Source: Salinisphaera sp040361255
GTDB taxonomy: Bacteria; Pseudomonadota; Gammaproteobacteria; Nevskiales; Salinisphaeraceae
Length of the DNA stretch: 64,000 nt
Assembly (NCBI RefSeq): GCF_040361255.1
Contig: NZ_APNG01000003.1
Span: 124,001-188,000, forward strand
Direction: 5' to 3'
Position numbers and translations under genes: made by a program. This document shows positions 26,801-35,708 of this stretch, piece after piece. Every line of letters begins with the position of its first letter. Position 1 is the stretch's first letter. Under the pieces are notes generated by a model that was not told the DNA's origin, searched no databases, and saw only the letters and a list, made by a program, of their open reading frames with translations.

Positions 26801-28717
26801 ATGAAAAGCCGATGGATTCGTAGCGCGCTGGCCATAGCCGCGTGTTCGCTGGCCTATGTCAGTAGCGCCAATGCCGCGCCCTATGGCTGGAACTACCCGG
26901 CACCGATCAAGACACCGAGCGCGGCGGCCGACAACGGCAAGACGGTGCTGTTCGATGTCTCCCACGGGGCTACCCAGGGCAACGCCGACTGGGTGCTCGA
27001 CGGCGGCTTTTCGGACTTTGCCGATGCGCTGGTGGCACGTGGCTATACCGTGGGCGAATACCGCGGCGTTGACAAGAACGACAACGGCATCATCGATTTC
27101 GTCGACGACTACAGCAGCCCGAGCCAGTCGGCGACCGACGCCAACGAGGCCGTCATTACCTATGCCGGCATTCGTCAGGCCAGCGTGCTGGTACTGGCGG
27201 AAAGCAACCGCCCCTTCACCCAGGCCGAACAGGATGCGCTCGAGCGCTTCGTGTCCGAGGGCGGCGGCATCTATTTCATTGCCGATCACTACAACGCCGA
27301 TCGTAATCTGAACACCTGGGATGCCACCGAGGTGTTCAACGGCTACAACCGCTCGGACCTCACCCGCTATAACAAGGGCGGCGCCTACGGCGATCTGCGC
27401 AACCCGGGCACGGCAGAGGCCGGCTGGCTGGCCGAGACCTTCGGTGTGCGCTATCGCTTCAACGGCATCGACTGGAAATCGGGTGTCAGCGGTATCGAAG
27501 ATCCGGCCGCCGTCGAGGGCCTGACCGAAGGCGTGGAGCCGGTCCTCATGGCCGGCGGGGCCACTCTGGCGATCGTGGATGCGAGCCGTGCCAAGGGGCT
27601 GGTGTACTTCTCGCCCAGCGACAGCCCCGAGAAGTGGGGCCCGGCGGTCGATCGGGGCATGTATTTCGGCGGCCGCGAGGAAGGCCCGTACGTCGCCATC
27701 GCCAAGGCCGGGCAGGGCAAGGCCGCCTTCATCGGCGATTCCAGCCCCATCGAGGACGACACGCCACGCTATCGCCGCGAAGAGAACGGCAACGACAAGA
27801 GCACCTACCCAGGCTGGACCGACAGCGGCAACGCCGCCCGGCTGTCGACACAGATCGTCGACTGGCTGGCCACGCCGGAAAGCTATACGCAGTTCGCCAG
27901 CGCCGAGCATCCGGCCGGCGAAGCCACGCCTACGCCCATGGCCGACGTGGAGAAATCCGACCCCGACAATGGTTCGCCCTGGCGCCAGCCCGATAGCGGC
28001 TACGATCCGTTCGACCCGGCCACCTTTGCCGACGGTGCCTACGGCGCACCGCAGCCGGTGGGTGGCGGTACGTCCTCGCCCGACCCGGATAGCGGCGACG
28101 CGGTATCGGTGCGCGAGGCGCTGGCCGCCAGCGAAGGCACCACGCTGACGGCCATCGGGCGTATCACCCGAGCGGTCAACGATCAGTACGCCCTGGAAAT
28201 GGCCGACCTGGACGACGACTCCGAGCGGATCTACGTCAAGCTCGAGGCCGGCGATCGCGAGCGCTTCAGCCCCCAGAACGATCCGTCGCTGGTCGGCAAG
28301 ACCCTGCGCGTGACCGGCACCCGCGACGTCTATATCGATGGGCCGAGCCTGGAATCCACCCGCGATCTGGAAATCGTCGATGCCTCGGCCGGCAATGACG
28401 CCGGCGAATGCGGCGACGACAACGGCGTGTCGGTGGCCACGGCTCGGGCCGCCTCGAACGGCACCTCGCTGGATGTCGTCGGCCGGGTCATCGAAGGCGT
28501 GAACGACCCGTACGCGATGCGCCTGGGCGATCTCGCCGGTAGCGCCACCATTGTGGTCAAGCTCGAATCCGACCAGCGCGGCATGTACAGCCCGGCCAAC
28601 AACCCCGGCATCGTCGACGAAACCGTCTCCGTGCGTGGCGGCCAGCGCGACGAATATGCCGGCGAGGCCAGCATCGAGTCGGTGGACTCGCTGGCGATCG
28701 TTCAGTGCGGCAACTGA
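26801..28717 (+). CDS. Exported protein: GATase-like domain plus two YhcR-type OB folds
   Basis: A 638-aa secreted protein with signal peptide (residues 1-26, cleavage after SSANA). Residues about 45-370 form a Rossmann-like domain resembling DUF4350/GATase1 proteins (KTVLFDVSHGATQGNADWVLDGGFSDFADALVARGYTVGEY, ERFVSEGGGIYFIADHYNADRNLNTWDATEVFNGY). Two repeats follow, about residues 430-530 and 540-638, sharing VxxALAASxGTxLxxxGRI..VNDxYAxxxxDL...VKLE, like the OB-fold nucleic-acid-binding module of secreted nuclease YhcR. A CpdB-like phosphatase gene follows by 40 bases. A role in extracellular DNA or nucleotide scavenging is suggested. Strongly acidic surface suits a saline habitat. Confidence 0.65.
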   Translation: MKSRWIRSALAIAACSLAYVSSANAAPYGWNYPAPIKTPSAAADNGKTVLFDVSHGATQGNADWVLDGGFSDFADALVARGYTVGEYRGVDKNDNGIIDFVDDYSSPSQSATDANEAVITYAGIRQASVLVLAESNRPFTQAEQDALERFVSEGGGIYFIADHYNADRNLNTWDATEVFNGYNRSDLTRYNKGGAYGDLRNPGTAEAGWLAETFGVRYRFNGIDWKSGVSGIEDPAAVEGLTEGVEPVLMAGGATLAIVDASRAKGLVYFSPSDSPEKWGPAVDRGMYFGGREEGPYVAIAKAGQGKAAFIGDSSPIEDDTPRYRREENGNDKSTYPGWTDSGNAARLSTQIVDWLATPESYTQFASAEHPAGEATPTPMADVEKSDPDNGSPWRQPDSGYDPFDPATFADGAYGAPQPVGGGTSSPDPDSGDAVSVREALAASEGTTLTAIGRITRAVNDQYALEMADLDDDSERIYVKLEAGDRERFSPQNDPSLVGKTLRVTGTRDVYIDGPSLESTRDLEIVDASAGNDAGECGDDNGVSVATARAASNGTSLDVVGRVIEGVNDPYAMRLGDLAGSATIVVKLESDQRGMYSPANNPGIVDETVSVRGGQRDEYAGEASIESVDSLAIVQCGN

Positions 28718-28757
28718 TCCGCCTTTTATCTACAACTCATATCCCGCGGTTTTTATC

Positions 28758-30839
28758 ATGACTTTTATGCAACGTATGCCCCTGCTGTCGAAAAGCATGC
28801 TGGTTTTCAGTGCGCTCGCCCTGGGGGCCGCCCTAAGCGGCTGTAGCGACGACAACAACGACGACACGAGTGCCAACGATAACAGCGACTCGGATTCGCC
28901 GGCCGCACAGACGGCGACCGTGGATTTCCGCGTGATGGAAACCACCGATATCCACGCCAACGTCAACGACTACAACTACTACAACGATACGCCGGACCCC
29001 GGCATCGGCCTGGTGCGTACCGCCACCCTCGTGCATCAGGCCCGCGAGGAAATGGACGTCACCGGCAACACCATGCTCGTCGACAACGGCGATCTCATCC
29101 AGGGCAGCCCGATGGGCGACTGGCGTGCCGCTGAAGGCTTGGCCAAGGGCGAGGTGCACCCGGTCTATACGGCGATGAATACGCTCGACTATGTCGTCGC
29201 GAACTACGGCAATCATGAGTTCAATTACGGGCTGGACTATCTGGCCAACGCCGTCGACGATGCCAATTTCGGCTATATCAGCGCCAACATCTTCAAGGAC
29301 GACGGCGACAACAATCCCGACAACGACGTGCCGTACTTTTCGCCCTACAAGCTGGTCACGCAGTCGTTGACCGACCGCGAGGGCCACCAGCACGAGATCA
29401 CCGTCGGCTTTATCGGCTTTGTACCGCCGCAGATCATGCAGTGGGATCGTTCCAATCTGGAAGGCACCGTCATCACCAAGGACATCAAGGCCATGGCCGA
29501 GCGCTATGTGCCCGAAATGAAGGAGAAAGGCGCCGATCTGGTAGTGGCCATCGCCCATTCCGGCGTGAATACCGAAGACTACGACCCGGCCAAGCGCGCC
29601 GAGAACAGCAGCTGGTATCTCGCCGATGTGAAAGGTATCGATGCCATCCTGATGGGCCATGCGCATCTGGTGTTTCCCGGTTCGGCATTTGCCGATACGC
29701 CGGGCGTCGATCTGGAGCGTGGCACCATCAAGGGCGTCCCGGCGGTCATGCCCGGTTTCTGGGGCGATCATCTGGGCATCGTGGACTTCACGCTCAACTA
29801 CGAGCCCGATACCGATGCCTGGCGCGTGGCCGATGCAAAGGCCGTCGCACGGCCGATTTTCGCTGACGGCAAATCGCTGGTCGAAGCCGACGGCACGATC
29901 AAGGCGCTCATCGCCAGCGATGATCAGGCCACCCGCGACTACATGAGCCAGCCGCTGGGCGAATCCACCGACGATATCTTCAGTTTCCTGGCGCTGGTCA
30001 AGGACGATCCGTCGGTACAGATCGTGGCCGACGCCCAGAAGGCCTACGTGGAGAACCTGATCAAGGGCGACGTCGAACTGCAGGATCTGCCCGTGCTGTC
30101 GGCCGCCGCGCCCTTCAAGGCCTGCGATCGGAACGGCATCTGTGCCAACGAAAGCGACTTCACCACCGTGCCCGCCGGTGATCTGACGCTGCGAAACGCC
30201 GCCGACCTGTATCTCTACCCGAATACGCTCGTCGCGGTGAAGGTCAGCGGTAGCGAACTCAAGGGCTGGCTGGAATGCTCGGCGTCGCAGTTCTACCAGG
30301 TCGACCCCGACTCGAGCGAAGCTCAGCCGCTGGTCAACTACACCGGCTTTCCCACCTATAACTTCGACGTGATCGACGGCGTGACCTATCAGATCGACGT
30401 CACCCAGCCGCCGCGTTTCGACCGCAGCTGCCAGGTGATCAACGAAGACGCCAGCCGTATTCGCGAGCTCACCTATAATGGCCAGCCGGTCGCCGACGAC
30501 CAGGAATTCATCGTGGCGACCAACAACTATCGTGCCAATGGCGGTCAGTTCCCGGGCACCGGCCCCGATCACATCGTGATCAATTCACCGGATGCCAACC
30601 GTACGATTCTGGCCGACTACATCCGCGACAATACGCCGGTGACGCCAACCGCGGATGGCAACTGGCGGTTTGCCCCGATTCAGAGCGGCGTGGACCTGAC
30701 GCTGACCTTCCGCGTACCGAATACCGATCGGGCGCGTAACTTCGTGGCCGAACAATCCATGGCCAGCGACAGCTTCGATGCCCGTTTTCTGCGTGTGAAC
30801 GACAACGATGAGCGGGTTTACGAGCTGAATCTGCAATAG
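28758..30839 (+). CDS. cpdB: CpdB-like 2',3'-cyclic nucleotide phosphodiesterase/3'-nucleotidase lipoprotein
   Basis: A 693-aa exported metallophosphatase. N-terminus has a lipobox (LGAALSGC, Cys about residue 30) followed by an acidic linker. The metal-binding motifs of calcineurin-like 5'-nucleotidases are all present: METTDIHANVNDYNYYND, VDNGDLIQGSPMGDW, ANYGNHEFNYGLDYL, AIAHSGVN and LMGHAHLVFPG; the C-terminal substrate domain has IVATNNYRANGGQFPG. Such enzymes release nucleosides and phosphate from cyclic or 3'-nucleotides in the periplasm. It follows the OB-fold protein gene by 40 bases; together they look like a nucleic-acid scavenging pair. An intrinsic terminator follows. Confidence 0.85.
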   Translation: MTFMQRMPLLSKSMLVFSALALGAALSGCSDDNNDDTSANDNSDSDSPAAQTATVDFRVMETTDIHANVNDYNYYNDTPDPGIGLVRTATLVHQAREEMDVTGNTMLVDNGDLIQGSPMGDWRAAEGLAKGEVHPVYTAMNTLDYVVANYGNHEFNYGLDYLANAVDDANFGYISANIFKDDGDNNPDNDVPYFSPYKLVTQSLTDREGHQHEITVGFIGFVPPQIMQWDRSNLEGTVITKDIKAMAERYVPEMKEKGADLVVAIAHSGVNTEDYDPAKRAENSSWYLADVKGIDAILMGHAHLVFPGSAFADTPGVDLERGTIKGVPAVMPGFWGDHLGIVDFTLNYEPDTDAWRVADAKAVARPIFADGKSLVEADGTIKALIASDDQATRDYMSQPLGESTDDIFSFLALVKDDPSVQIVADAQKAYVENLIKGDVELQDLPVLSAAAPFKACDRNGICANESDFTTVPAGDLTLRNAADLYLYPNTLVAVKVSGSELKGWLECSASQFYQVDPDSSEAQPLVNYTGFPTYNFDVIDGVTYQIDVTQPPRFDRSCQVINEDASRIRELTYNGQPVADDQEFIVATNNYRANGGQFPGTGPDHIVINSPDANRTILADYIRDNTPVTPTADGNWRFAPIQSGVDLTLTFRVPNTDRARNFVAEQSMASDSFDARFLRVNDNDERVYELNLQ

Positions 30840-30854
30840 GCCAGCCCGCCCGAG

Positions 30855-30890
30855 CCCGCTGCCCGACGTGTTCGGGTAGCGGGTTTTTTT
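30855..30890 (+). terminator. Intrinsic terminator after cpdB
   Basis: Stem CCCGCT-CCCGA with TCGGG-AGCGGG (one bulged pair), loop around CGTGT, followed by seven T residues, 15 bases after the cpdB stop. Confidence 0.88.
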
Positions 30891-31100
30891 CGTTGAGGCG
30901 GCGTTCGGCTGCTGCCCGGTTCCTGCTGCGATCGTGTGTGCCGCATGGTGTGCAAACAGGCATATACTCATTTGCGTGGTTGCAGTCGGCGCCAGGGCGC
31001 GGGCAACCGCCGGCTAGCGTGACCGCGCCCCGCGCGGCCTGCGATACGATCGCCACGCCAGCCGCTATTGCCATCGCATGAACAGCCAGGAGCAACGGAC

Positions 31101-31211
31101 ATGAGTAAGGGAATGGATCGCAAGAAACAGGGCAAGAAAGCGCCCACGCGTACCCTCAAGGAAAAGCGCGCGGAAAAAGCTGCCAAGGCCGAGGCCAGAA
31201 AAACGGTCTAG
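31101..31211 (+). CDS. Tiny basic lysine-rich protein (36 aa)
   Basis: A 36-codon gene starting MSKGMDRKKQGKKAPTRTLK and ending in an Ala/Lys/Glu/Arg-rich helix (EKRAEKAAKAEARKTV). A perfect AGGAG ribosome site lies six bases before the ATG, and a weak hairpin follows the stop. Short proteins with the same MSKGMDRKKxxKK...TLKEKRAxKxxK layout occur in several gammaproteobacteria, so it looks genuine. High positive charge suggests RNA or ribosome contact, but no function is known. Confidence 0.7.
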   Translation: MSKGMDRKKQGKKAPTRTLKEKRAEKAAKAEARKTV

Positions 31212-31220
31212 CCTGAAGCG

Positions 31221-31262
31221 ACGCTCGGACACGGCCATCAACGGCGCGTGTTCGAGCGTTTT
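31221..31262 (+). terminator. Probable terminator of the tiny basic gene
   Basis: Arms ACGCTCGGACACG and CGTGTTCGAGCGT (one G-T pair) around a 13-base loop, then TTTT. The T run is short. The remaining bases to 31523 hold no gene that I can support. Confidence 0.5.
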
Positions 31263-31523
31263 GACCGACGCCACTGTTGCGCGCCGGCGGCTAGCGCCCG
31301 CTGGCTAGCGCGTGCGTGGCCAGTAGGGTAAAGGCCGCCGCGCAATCTGTCTTTCGCCCTATTCGCGTTTCTTCGCGTTCATGGGCGGACAATCTGCCTG
31401 ATTGGGCTTAGCCAACTGCGTTTCATGCATAAGCACGACCGGTTTTCGTGCCGTCGCGAGCGCTCGGCGCGAGACCCGGGCGACGGCCCGAGACGCAAAG
31501 CATGCCCCGGGCCGGGCGTGGTA

Positions 31524-32462
31524 TCAGCCGTCGGCGGTAATCCGGTCGATGAGTTCCTGGCAGACCTGGTCGGCACGGGCGTTTTCGACCTGACAGGTGC
31601 CGGCTGCGGCATGGCCACCGCCGCCGTACTCCAGCATCAGTTTGCCGACATCGGTACGCGAGGATTTGTCGAAGATGCTCTTGCCGACGGCAAACACCGT
31701 GTTCTGCTGGCGAAAACCCCACATGACATGCATGGAGATGTTGGTTTCGGGGAACAGGGCATAGATGATGAAGCGATTGCCGGCCCAGATGGTGTCTTCG
31801 TCGCGCAGGTCGAGTACGACAAGGTTGTCGTGCACGCTCGCACAGCGTTCGACCTGTGCCTTGAACTTTTCCTGTTGCTCGAAATAGAGCTCCGTGCGTT
31901 CCTTGACGTCCGGCAGAGCGAGCACGTCTTCGACCGGGTGATCGAGACAGTAGTCGATCAGCTCCATCATCAGCTGATAGTTGCTGATACGGAATTCGCG
32001 AAACCGGCCCAGGCCAGTGCGCGCATCCATGATGAAGTTCATGAGATCCCAGCCCTGTGGGTCCAGCACCTGGTCCTTGGTGAAGTTGGCCGAGTCGCCC
32101 CGGTCGACTGCTTCCATCATCTCTTCCGAGATACGCGGAAAGCGTTCCTTGCCGCCGTAATAGTCGTAGACGACGCGGGCCGCCGAGGGCGCTTTCGGAT
32201 CGATAATGTGGTTATCACGTGCGCCTACGCGCAGGGTTTCCGACGAGTGGTGATCGAAGGCCAGACGCACGCCTTCGACATACGGCAGGTTGGTGGTGAT
32301 ATCGCGATCACTGATCTCGATCTTGCCGTCCTGCATGTCCTTGGGGTGGACGAACTTGATCTCGTCGATCAGCGCCAGTTCCTTCAGAAGCATGGCGCAT
32401 ACGAGACCGTCGAAGTCGCTACGGGTGACAAGACGGTAGGGGTGATCGGCGGTGGTAGTCAT
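31524..32462 (-). CDS. DHH-family phosphoesterase
   Basis: A 312-aa DHH/DHHA1 phosphoesterase. Metal-binding motifs: TRSDFDGLVCA near residue 14, IEISDRDITTNL, and DHH itself in LAFDHHSSETLR; the DHHA1 domain ends with LMLEYGGGGHAAAGTCQVE. Relatives include exopolyphosphatase-like, nanoRNase and cyclic-dinucleotide phosphodiesterases. The absence of membrane helices or PAS domain excludes GdpP-type enzymes. Single gene. Which phosphoester it cleaves is not clear; given the many cyclic-di-GMP proteins in the window, a role in clearing pGpG or short RNA is worth a thought but is speculation. Confidence 0.82.
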   Translation of the reverse strand: MTTTADHPYRLVTRSDFDGLVCAMLLKELALIDEIKFVHPKDMQDGKIEISDRDITTNLPYVEGVRLAFDHHSSETLRVGARDNHIIDPKAPSAARVVYDYYGGKERFPRISEEMMEAVDRGDSANFTKDQVLDPQGWDLMNFIMDARTGLGRFREFRISNYQLMMELIDYCLDHPVEDVLALPDVKERTELYFEQQEKFKAQVERCASVHDNLVVLDLRDEDTIWAGNRFIIYALFPETNISMHVMWGFRQQNTVFAVGKSIFDKSSRTDVGKLMLEYGGGGHAAAGTCQVENARADQVCQELIDRITADG

Positions 32463-32550
32463 ATTTGGGATTCCAGCGGAGCAGGTCGGTCAAACGGCAG
32501 GCGTGGCTGCGGCGTCTCGGGACGCGCAGCGGCCTGGGTCGCGGCTTTAT

Positions 32551-32829
32551 TAGGGAAGCTCTGCATAACCTCTCGCGGTTCGCGTTCGAGTCCTCAAATG
32601 CGTTGCGACAAGGCGTCCGAGCGCAGCGCCTGCCTCATTGGCAGGTCAAGCTCGGCAACGCAGTCGCAGCGCATTTGAGGCCGAACCCCTTCGGGGCCGG
32701 GGCTTTGTGCGCGCTTGATCGGCGTCAGTGTTCGCTACCGTGCAACGAGCACGCTACGCTCTCACTTCCTTGTCAATCGCGCGCAAAGCACGCCGGCGCG
32801 ACCGTGACAGGTTGTGCAGAGCTTCCCTA
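32551..32829. mobile_element. MITE-like non-autonomous element with terminal inverted repeats
   Basis: The 21-base ends (32551-32571 and 32809-32829) are inverted copies differing at one position; each begins TAGGGAAGCTCTGCA when read inward. The outer TA may be a duplicated target, as produced by Tc1/mariner-IS630-type transposases. Inside is a long imperfect stem-loop (32594-32609 pairs with 32663-32678, with nested pairing including CCTGCC-TCAT-GGCAGG) and further small hairpins. There is no open frame, so it must be mobilised in trans. The bases from 32830 to 33032 hold only a hairpin at 32900-32929. Confidence 0.75.
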
Positions 32830-33032
32830 GATGTCAACGGCCGCGGGGACGATCTCTTGAGCGTGGATGCATGGCATCGACGTTTGAACCTCTATCGGCG
32901 GGCCGCTGTACGGGTAAACCGTACGGCCCGGCCATCATGCACGGCTTATCTCGCGACGACAGGCCCGAACGGTTGGCCCGTGGCGAACAATAGCGACGGG
33001 CCTGGTGATATCACGGCGTCCGCGAGCACCGT

Positions 33033-34421
33033 TCAGTCGCCCAGGACGGCGACCCGAAAACGGCGTTTCTTGATGCCGGCCTGGCGCAGCCGATCGCGGG
33101 CCGCGACGGCCTGAGCGCGCGCGACGGCAACATAGCTGCGCGCCGGTGTAATTTCGATCTTGCCAACGTCATCGCCATTGAGTGCGCCTTCGCCGGTCAA
33201 GGCGCCGAGAATATCGCCCGGTCGCAACTTGTCGCGTCGGCCGCCTTGAATGACCAGCGTCGCCATGGGCGGCTGGGCCCGGGCAGATGCCTGCGTTTGG
33301 GGCCAGCGCGTCCAGTTCAGGCGAAAGCCGCCGGCGGCGGCGATACGCTCGGCCCGGTCGCGTTCGCGTGGCGTACACAACGACACGGCCCGTCCCGCTT
33401 CGCCGGCACGGCCGGTGCGGCCGATGCGATGCGTGTGGGTATCGATATCGCGTGCCAGATCCAGGCTGACCACCAGCGGTAGTGATGCGATATCCAGCCC
33501 GCGTGCGGCCACGTCGGTAGCGACCAGCACGGCACAGCTGCCATTGGCAAAGCGCAGCAATACTTCATCGCGTTCGCGTTGCTCACGATCGCCGTGTAGC
33601 GCCAGCGCCGATACACCACGCTGATTCAGATGGGCGCATACGCGGTCGACTTCGTCGCGTCGATTGCAAAACACCAGGGCCTGGGTAAAGGCTTGTCGGC
33701 GTTGCTGGGTATCGGCCAGCACCCGATCGAGGGCGCTGAGTTTGTCGGCATCGTCTACCTGATGAAATATCTGGGTGATGCGCAGTGGCTGCTCGGCCGC
33801 CGTTGCGGTGATCTGTTGCGGCTCGCGTTGCAGTTGTGCCGATATGCTGCGAATTGCGTCCGGCCAGGTCGCCGAGAACAACAGCGTCTGGCGATCGTGC
33901 GGCACGCCTGCAACGATGGCCTCGATATCGTCGATAAAGCCCATATCCAGCATGCGATCGGCTTCGTCGAGTACCAGCGTTTGCAGCGCATGGGTGTGCA
34001 GGCTGTCGCGGCGCAGATGTGCGAGCACGCGCCCCGGCGTGCCGACCACGATATGCGGCGGTTGAGCCAGCGATGTCACCTGGGCACGCATCGGCGTGCC
34101 GCCGCACAGCGTCATCAGCTTCACGTTTGCGATCGTCGCTGCGAACTGGCGCAGCGCCTGGCCGACCTGATCGGCCAGCTCGCGGGTGGGGCAGAGCACC
34201 AGCGCCTGCGTTTCGGCGCGCTCCACGACCAGCTTGTTGAGGAGTCCGAAACCGAAGGCCGCGGTCTTGCCGCTGCCGGTTTCGGCCTGGCCGAGCACGT
34301 CCTCGCCGGCAAGTATGGCCGGCAGACTCTGGGCCTGAATCGGCGTCATGTCGGTGAAACCGCGTGCGGCCGCGCTTTCGATCAGTTCGCGCCGCAGCGC
34401 CAGGGTAGAAAAGTCGTTCAT
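33033..34421 (-). CDS. dbpA: ATP-dependent RNA helicase DbpA
   Basis: A 462-aa DEAD-box helicase. Motifs in order: Q motif GFTDMTPIQ, Walker A AETGSGKT, PTRELADQ, GGTP, TPGR, DEAD, SAT, VFCNRRDEV, ARGLDIASLP and HRIGRTGRAG. The C-terminal 75 residues (MATLVIQGGRRDKLRPGDILGALTG ... KIEITPARSYVAVAR) are the DbpA RNA-binding domain that recognises hairpin 92 of 23S rRNA, so the protein acts in 50S subunit assembly. ATG at 34421 gives the MNDFSTLALRRELI start found in the family. Confidence 0.92.
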   Translation of the reverse strand: MNDFSTLALRRELIESAAARGFTDMTPIQAQSLPAILAGEDVLGQAETGSGKTAAFGFGLLNKLVVERAETQALVLCPTRELADQVGQALRQFAATIANVKLMTLCGGTPMRAQVTSLAQPPHIVVGTPGRVLAHLRRDSLHTHALQTLVLDEADRMLDMGFIDDIEAIVAGVPHDRQTLLFSATWPDAIRSISAQLQREPQQITATAAEQPLRITQIFHQVDDADKLSALDRVLADTQQRRQAFTQALVFCNRRDEVDRVCAHLNQRGVSALALHGDREQRERDEVLLRFANGSCAVLVATDVAARGLDIASLPLVVSLDLARDIDTHTHRIGRTGRAGEAGRAVSLCTPRERDRAERIAAAGGFRLNWTRWPQTQASARAQPPMATLVIQGGRRDKLRPGDILGALTGEGALNGDDVGKIEITPARSYVAVARAQAVAARDRLRQAGIKKRRFRVAVLGD

Positions 34422-34702
34422 GCGCCATGATCGCATGCGAACAGCGGCGCGCGCTGTGCCAGGCGAAGGCGCTATTGATGATGTATGAAACGCGGCGGGC
34501 TGCGCACAAGCGAGCATGCTGGCCGCCCATGAACGCGAAGACAGGCAAACAAGGCGAAAGATACGACACCGGGACGCCACTCGGCCTGGGGTTCGCGCAG
34601 CATGCCGAATTTTTTACATCATCAAGAAGGCACTTATACGTAACCTCGATACATGCCGGGCTGTGGTAACTTTTTTGCGCCGTTTTTTTTGACAACGCCC
34701 CA

Positions 34703-35023
34703 ATGAACGACACAGCTGCCAGCAAGCGCCCCGGCCCGATGGCCATTCTTGGCTATTTTTTGCTGGCATTGCCGGCCGCGGCTGCGCCGGCCCTGCTGCT
34801 TGGTATTGCGCAATCGGGCGGGCCCCAAAACCGGTTCGAAGGCTCGGGCGGCGTGGACGTGTTCATGTCCATGCTCACGGCCTATGGTTTCACGCTGCTG
34901 GTCATTCTCTGTGCCTATTCGGCCTTTCACGGCCGGGCACGCGCGCTGTATATCGCCAATACCGTACTGGCGGTCATGGGGCTCGGGGTGTTGGTCAGCC
35001 TGTCCTGGCACGGCGTGATCTGA
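34703..35023 (+). CDS. Small membrane protein
   Basis: A 106-aa unrecognised protein with three predicted membrane helices (about residues 13-34, 54-74 and 82-102). The segment between the first two (QSGGPQNRFEGSGGVDVFMSML) is polar. ATG 34703 is preceded by a T-rich tract without an obvious ribosome site. Convergent with catC. Confidence 0.55.
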   Translation: MNDTAASKRPGPMAILGYFLLALPAAAAPALLLGIAQSGGPQNRFEGSGGVDVFMSMLTAYGFTLLVILCAYSAFHGRARALYIANTVLAVMGLGVLVSLSWHGVI

Positions 35024-35047
35024 GCACGCGCGCGCCTTCGCGCAGGA

Positions 35048-35338
35048 TTAACGATCGCCGTCGTGGATCGAGGAAGGATGGCGGCACAATGGCCGTATAT
35101 CGATCTGCATATAGGGAAACAGCGGCAGCTGGGTAAGCAGTTCGTGAAGCTCGCTGTTGTCGGCCACATCGAAGATGCTGATGTTTTCGTAGGCGCCGGC
35201 AATACGCCACAGATGACGCCAGTGGCCGCTTTGCTGCAACGCCTGGGCCAGGGCCTTTTCCCGGGCCTTGAGTTCGGCCGCGGTCTCGGCGGGCATATCG
35301 CCCGGCAGGGCGACGCGCATATGGACATGAAAAAGCAT
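35048..35338 (-). CDS. catC: Muconolactone delta-isomerase family protein
   Basis: A 96-aa protein of the CatC family: MLFHVHMRVALPGDMPAETAAELKAREKALAQALQQSGHWRHLWRIAGAYENISIFDVADNSELHELLTQLPLFPYMQIDI. The MLFHVxMxVxLPxDMP opening, WRIxGxYxNxSIFDV and LPLFPYMxIxVxPL are the family signature. It moves the double bond of muconolactone to the enol-lactone in catechol degradation. It is third in a minus-strand operon after atoE and a YciI-like gene, and not beside catB (25 kb away), so it may serve a variant pathway. Confidence 0.85.
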   Translation of the reverse strand: MLFHVHMRVALPGDMPAETAAELKAREKALAQALQQSGHWRHLWRIAGAYENISIFDVADNSELHELLTQLPLFPYMQIDIRPLCRHPSSIHDGDR

Positions 35339-35371
35339 GTTGTCTCTTTGTCGAAATGAGGAGGTGAGTGG

Positions 35372-35402
35372 TTAGGGCCTATCTCGTGACGACAGGCCCT
35401 AA
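35372..35402. repeat. Hairpin between the yciI-like gene and catC, with a partner copy at 32947-32966
   Basis: Perfect 9-base arms TTAGGGCCT and AGGCCCTAA around a 13-base loop, covering the stop codon of the YciI-like gene. The 20 bases 35380-35399 recur with one change at 32947-32966, downstream of dbpA. This suggests a dispersed repeat rather than a plain terminator (no T run). Confidence 0.5.
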
Positions 35403-35695
35403 AGCGTGTTCCGTCCGTCGAGATAGGCCTGGCGCCAGCGGGTGATCTCGACGCGTTCGAACAGCTCGGCCTTGTAGAACGGGTCGGCTTCGATGAAGGC
35501 GCGGGCTTCATCGCGTGTTTCCAGTGCCACCAGATACAGCCCGCCGCTGGCGTGGTCGCCAGCGTCGTCGAGCTTGGCGCCGCAGGCAATCAGCAGATGC
35601 ATGTTGGCGTCCAGATAAACCAGATGCTCGTCGCGTACGGCCAGACGCAGATCGTGGTGGTTCGGTTTATCGAAGGTTTCGATCATATAAGGCAT
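35399..35695 (-). CDS. YciI-like dimeric barrel protein
   Basis: A 98-aa YCII-family protein: MPYMIETFDKPNHHDLRLAVRDEHLVYLD, then GGLYLVALETRDEARAFIEADPFYKAELFERVEI, the typical DPFxxAGLFExVEI ending. The conserved His/Asp pair proposed to be catalytic in the family corresponds to the RxxHLVYL region. It starts 13 bases after atoE and ends 60 bases before catC. Members often accompany aromatic degradation genes, in line with catC here. Confidence 0.78.
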   Translation of the reverse strand: MPYMIETFDKPNHHDLRLAVRDEHLVYLDANMHLLIACGAKLDDAGDHASGGLYLVALETRDEARAFIEADPFYKAELFERVEITRWRQAYLDGRNTL

Positions 35696-35708
35696 GGGTC
35701 ATCGCTCC

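Noticed and set aside
28833..30572. Long antisense frame (579 codons) opposite cpdB
   Set aside because: Mirror of the strong codon bias of cpdB; product is Val/Arg/His-rich with no family features.
32584..32597. GTTCGAGTCC resembling a tRNA T-loop
   Set aside because: Lies inside the MITE-like element and no acceptor or anticodon stems can be built around it.
32900..32929. Hairpin GGGCC..GTACGG / CCGTAC..GGCCC downstream of dbpA
   Set aside because: Strong stem but no T run on either strand; not called as a terminator.
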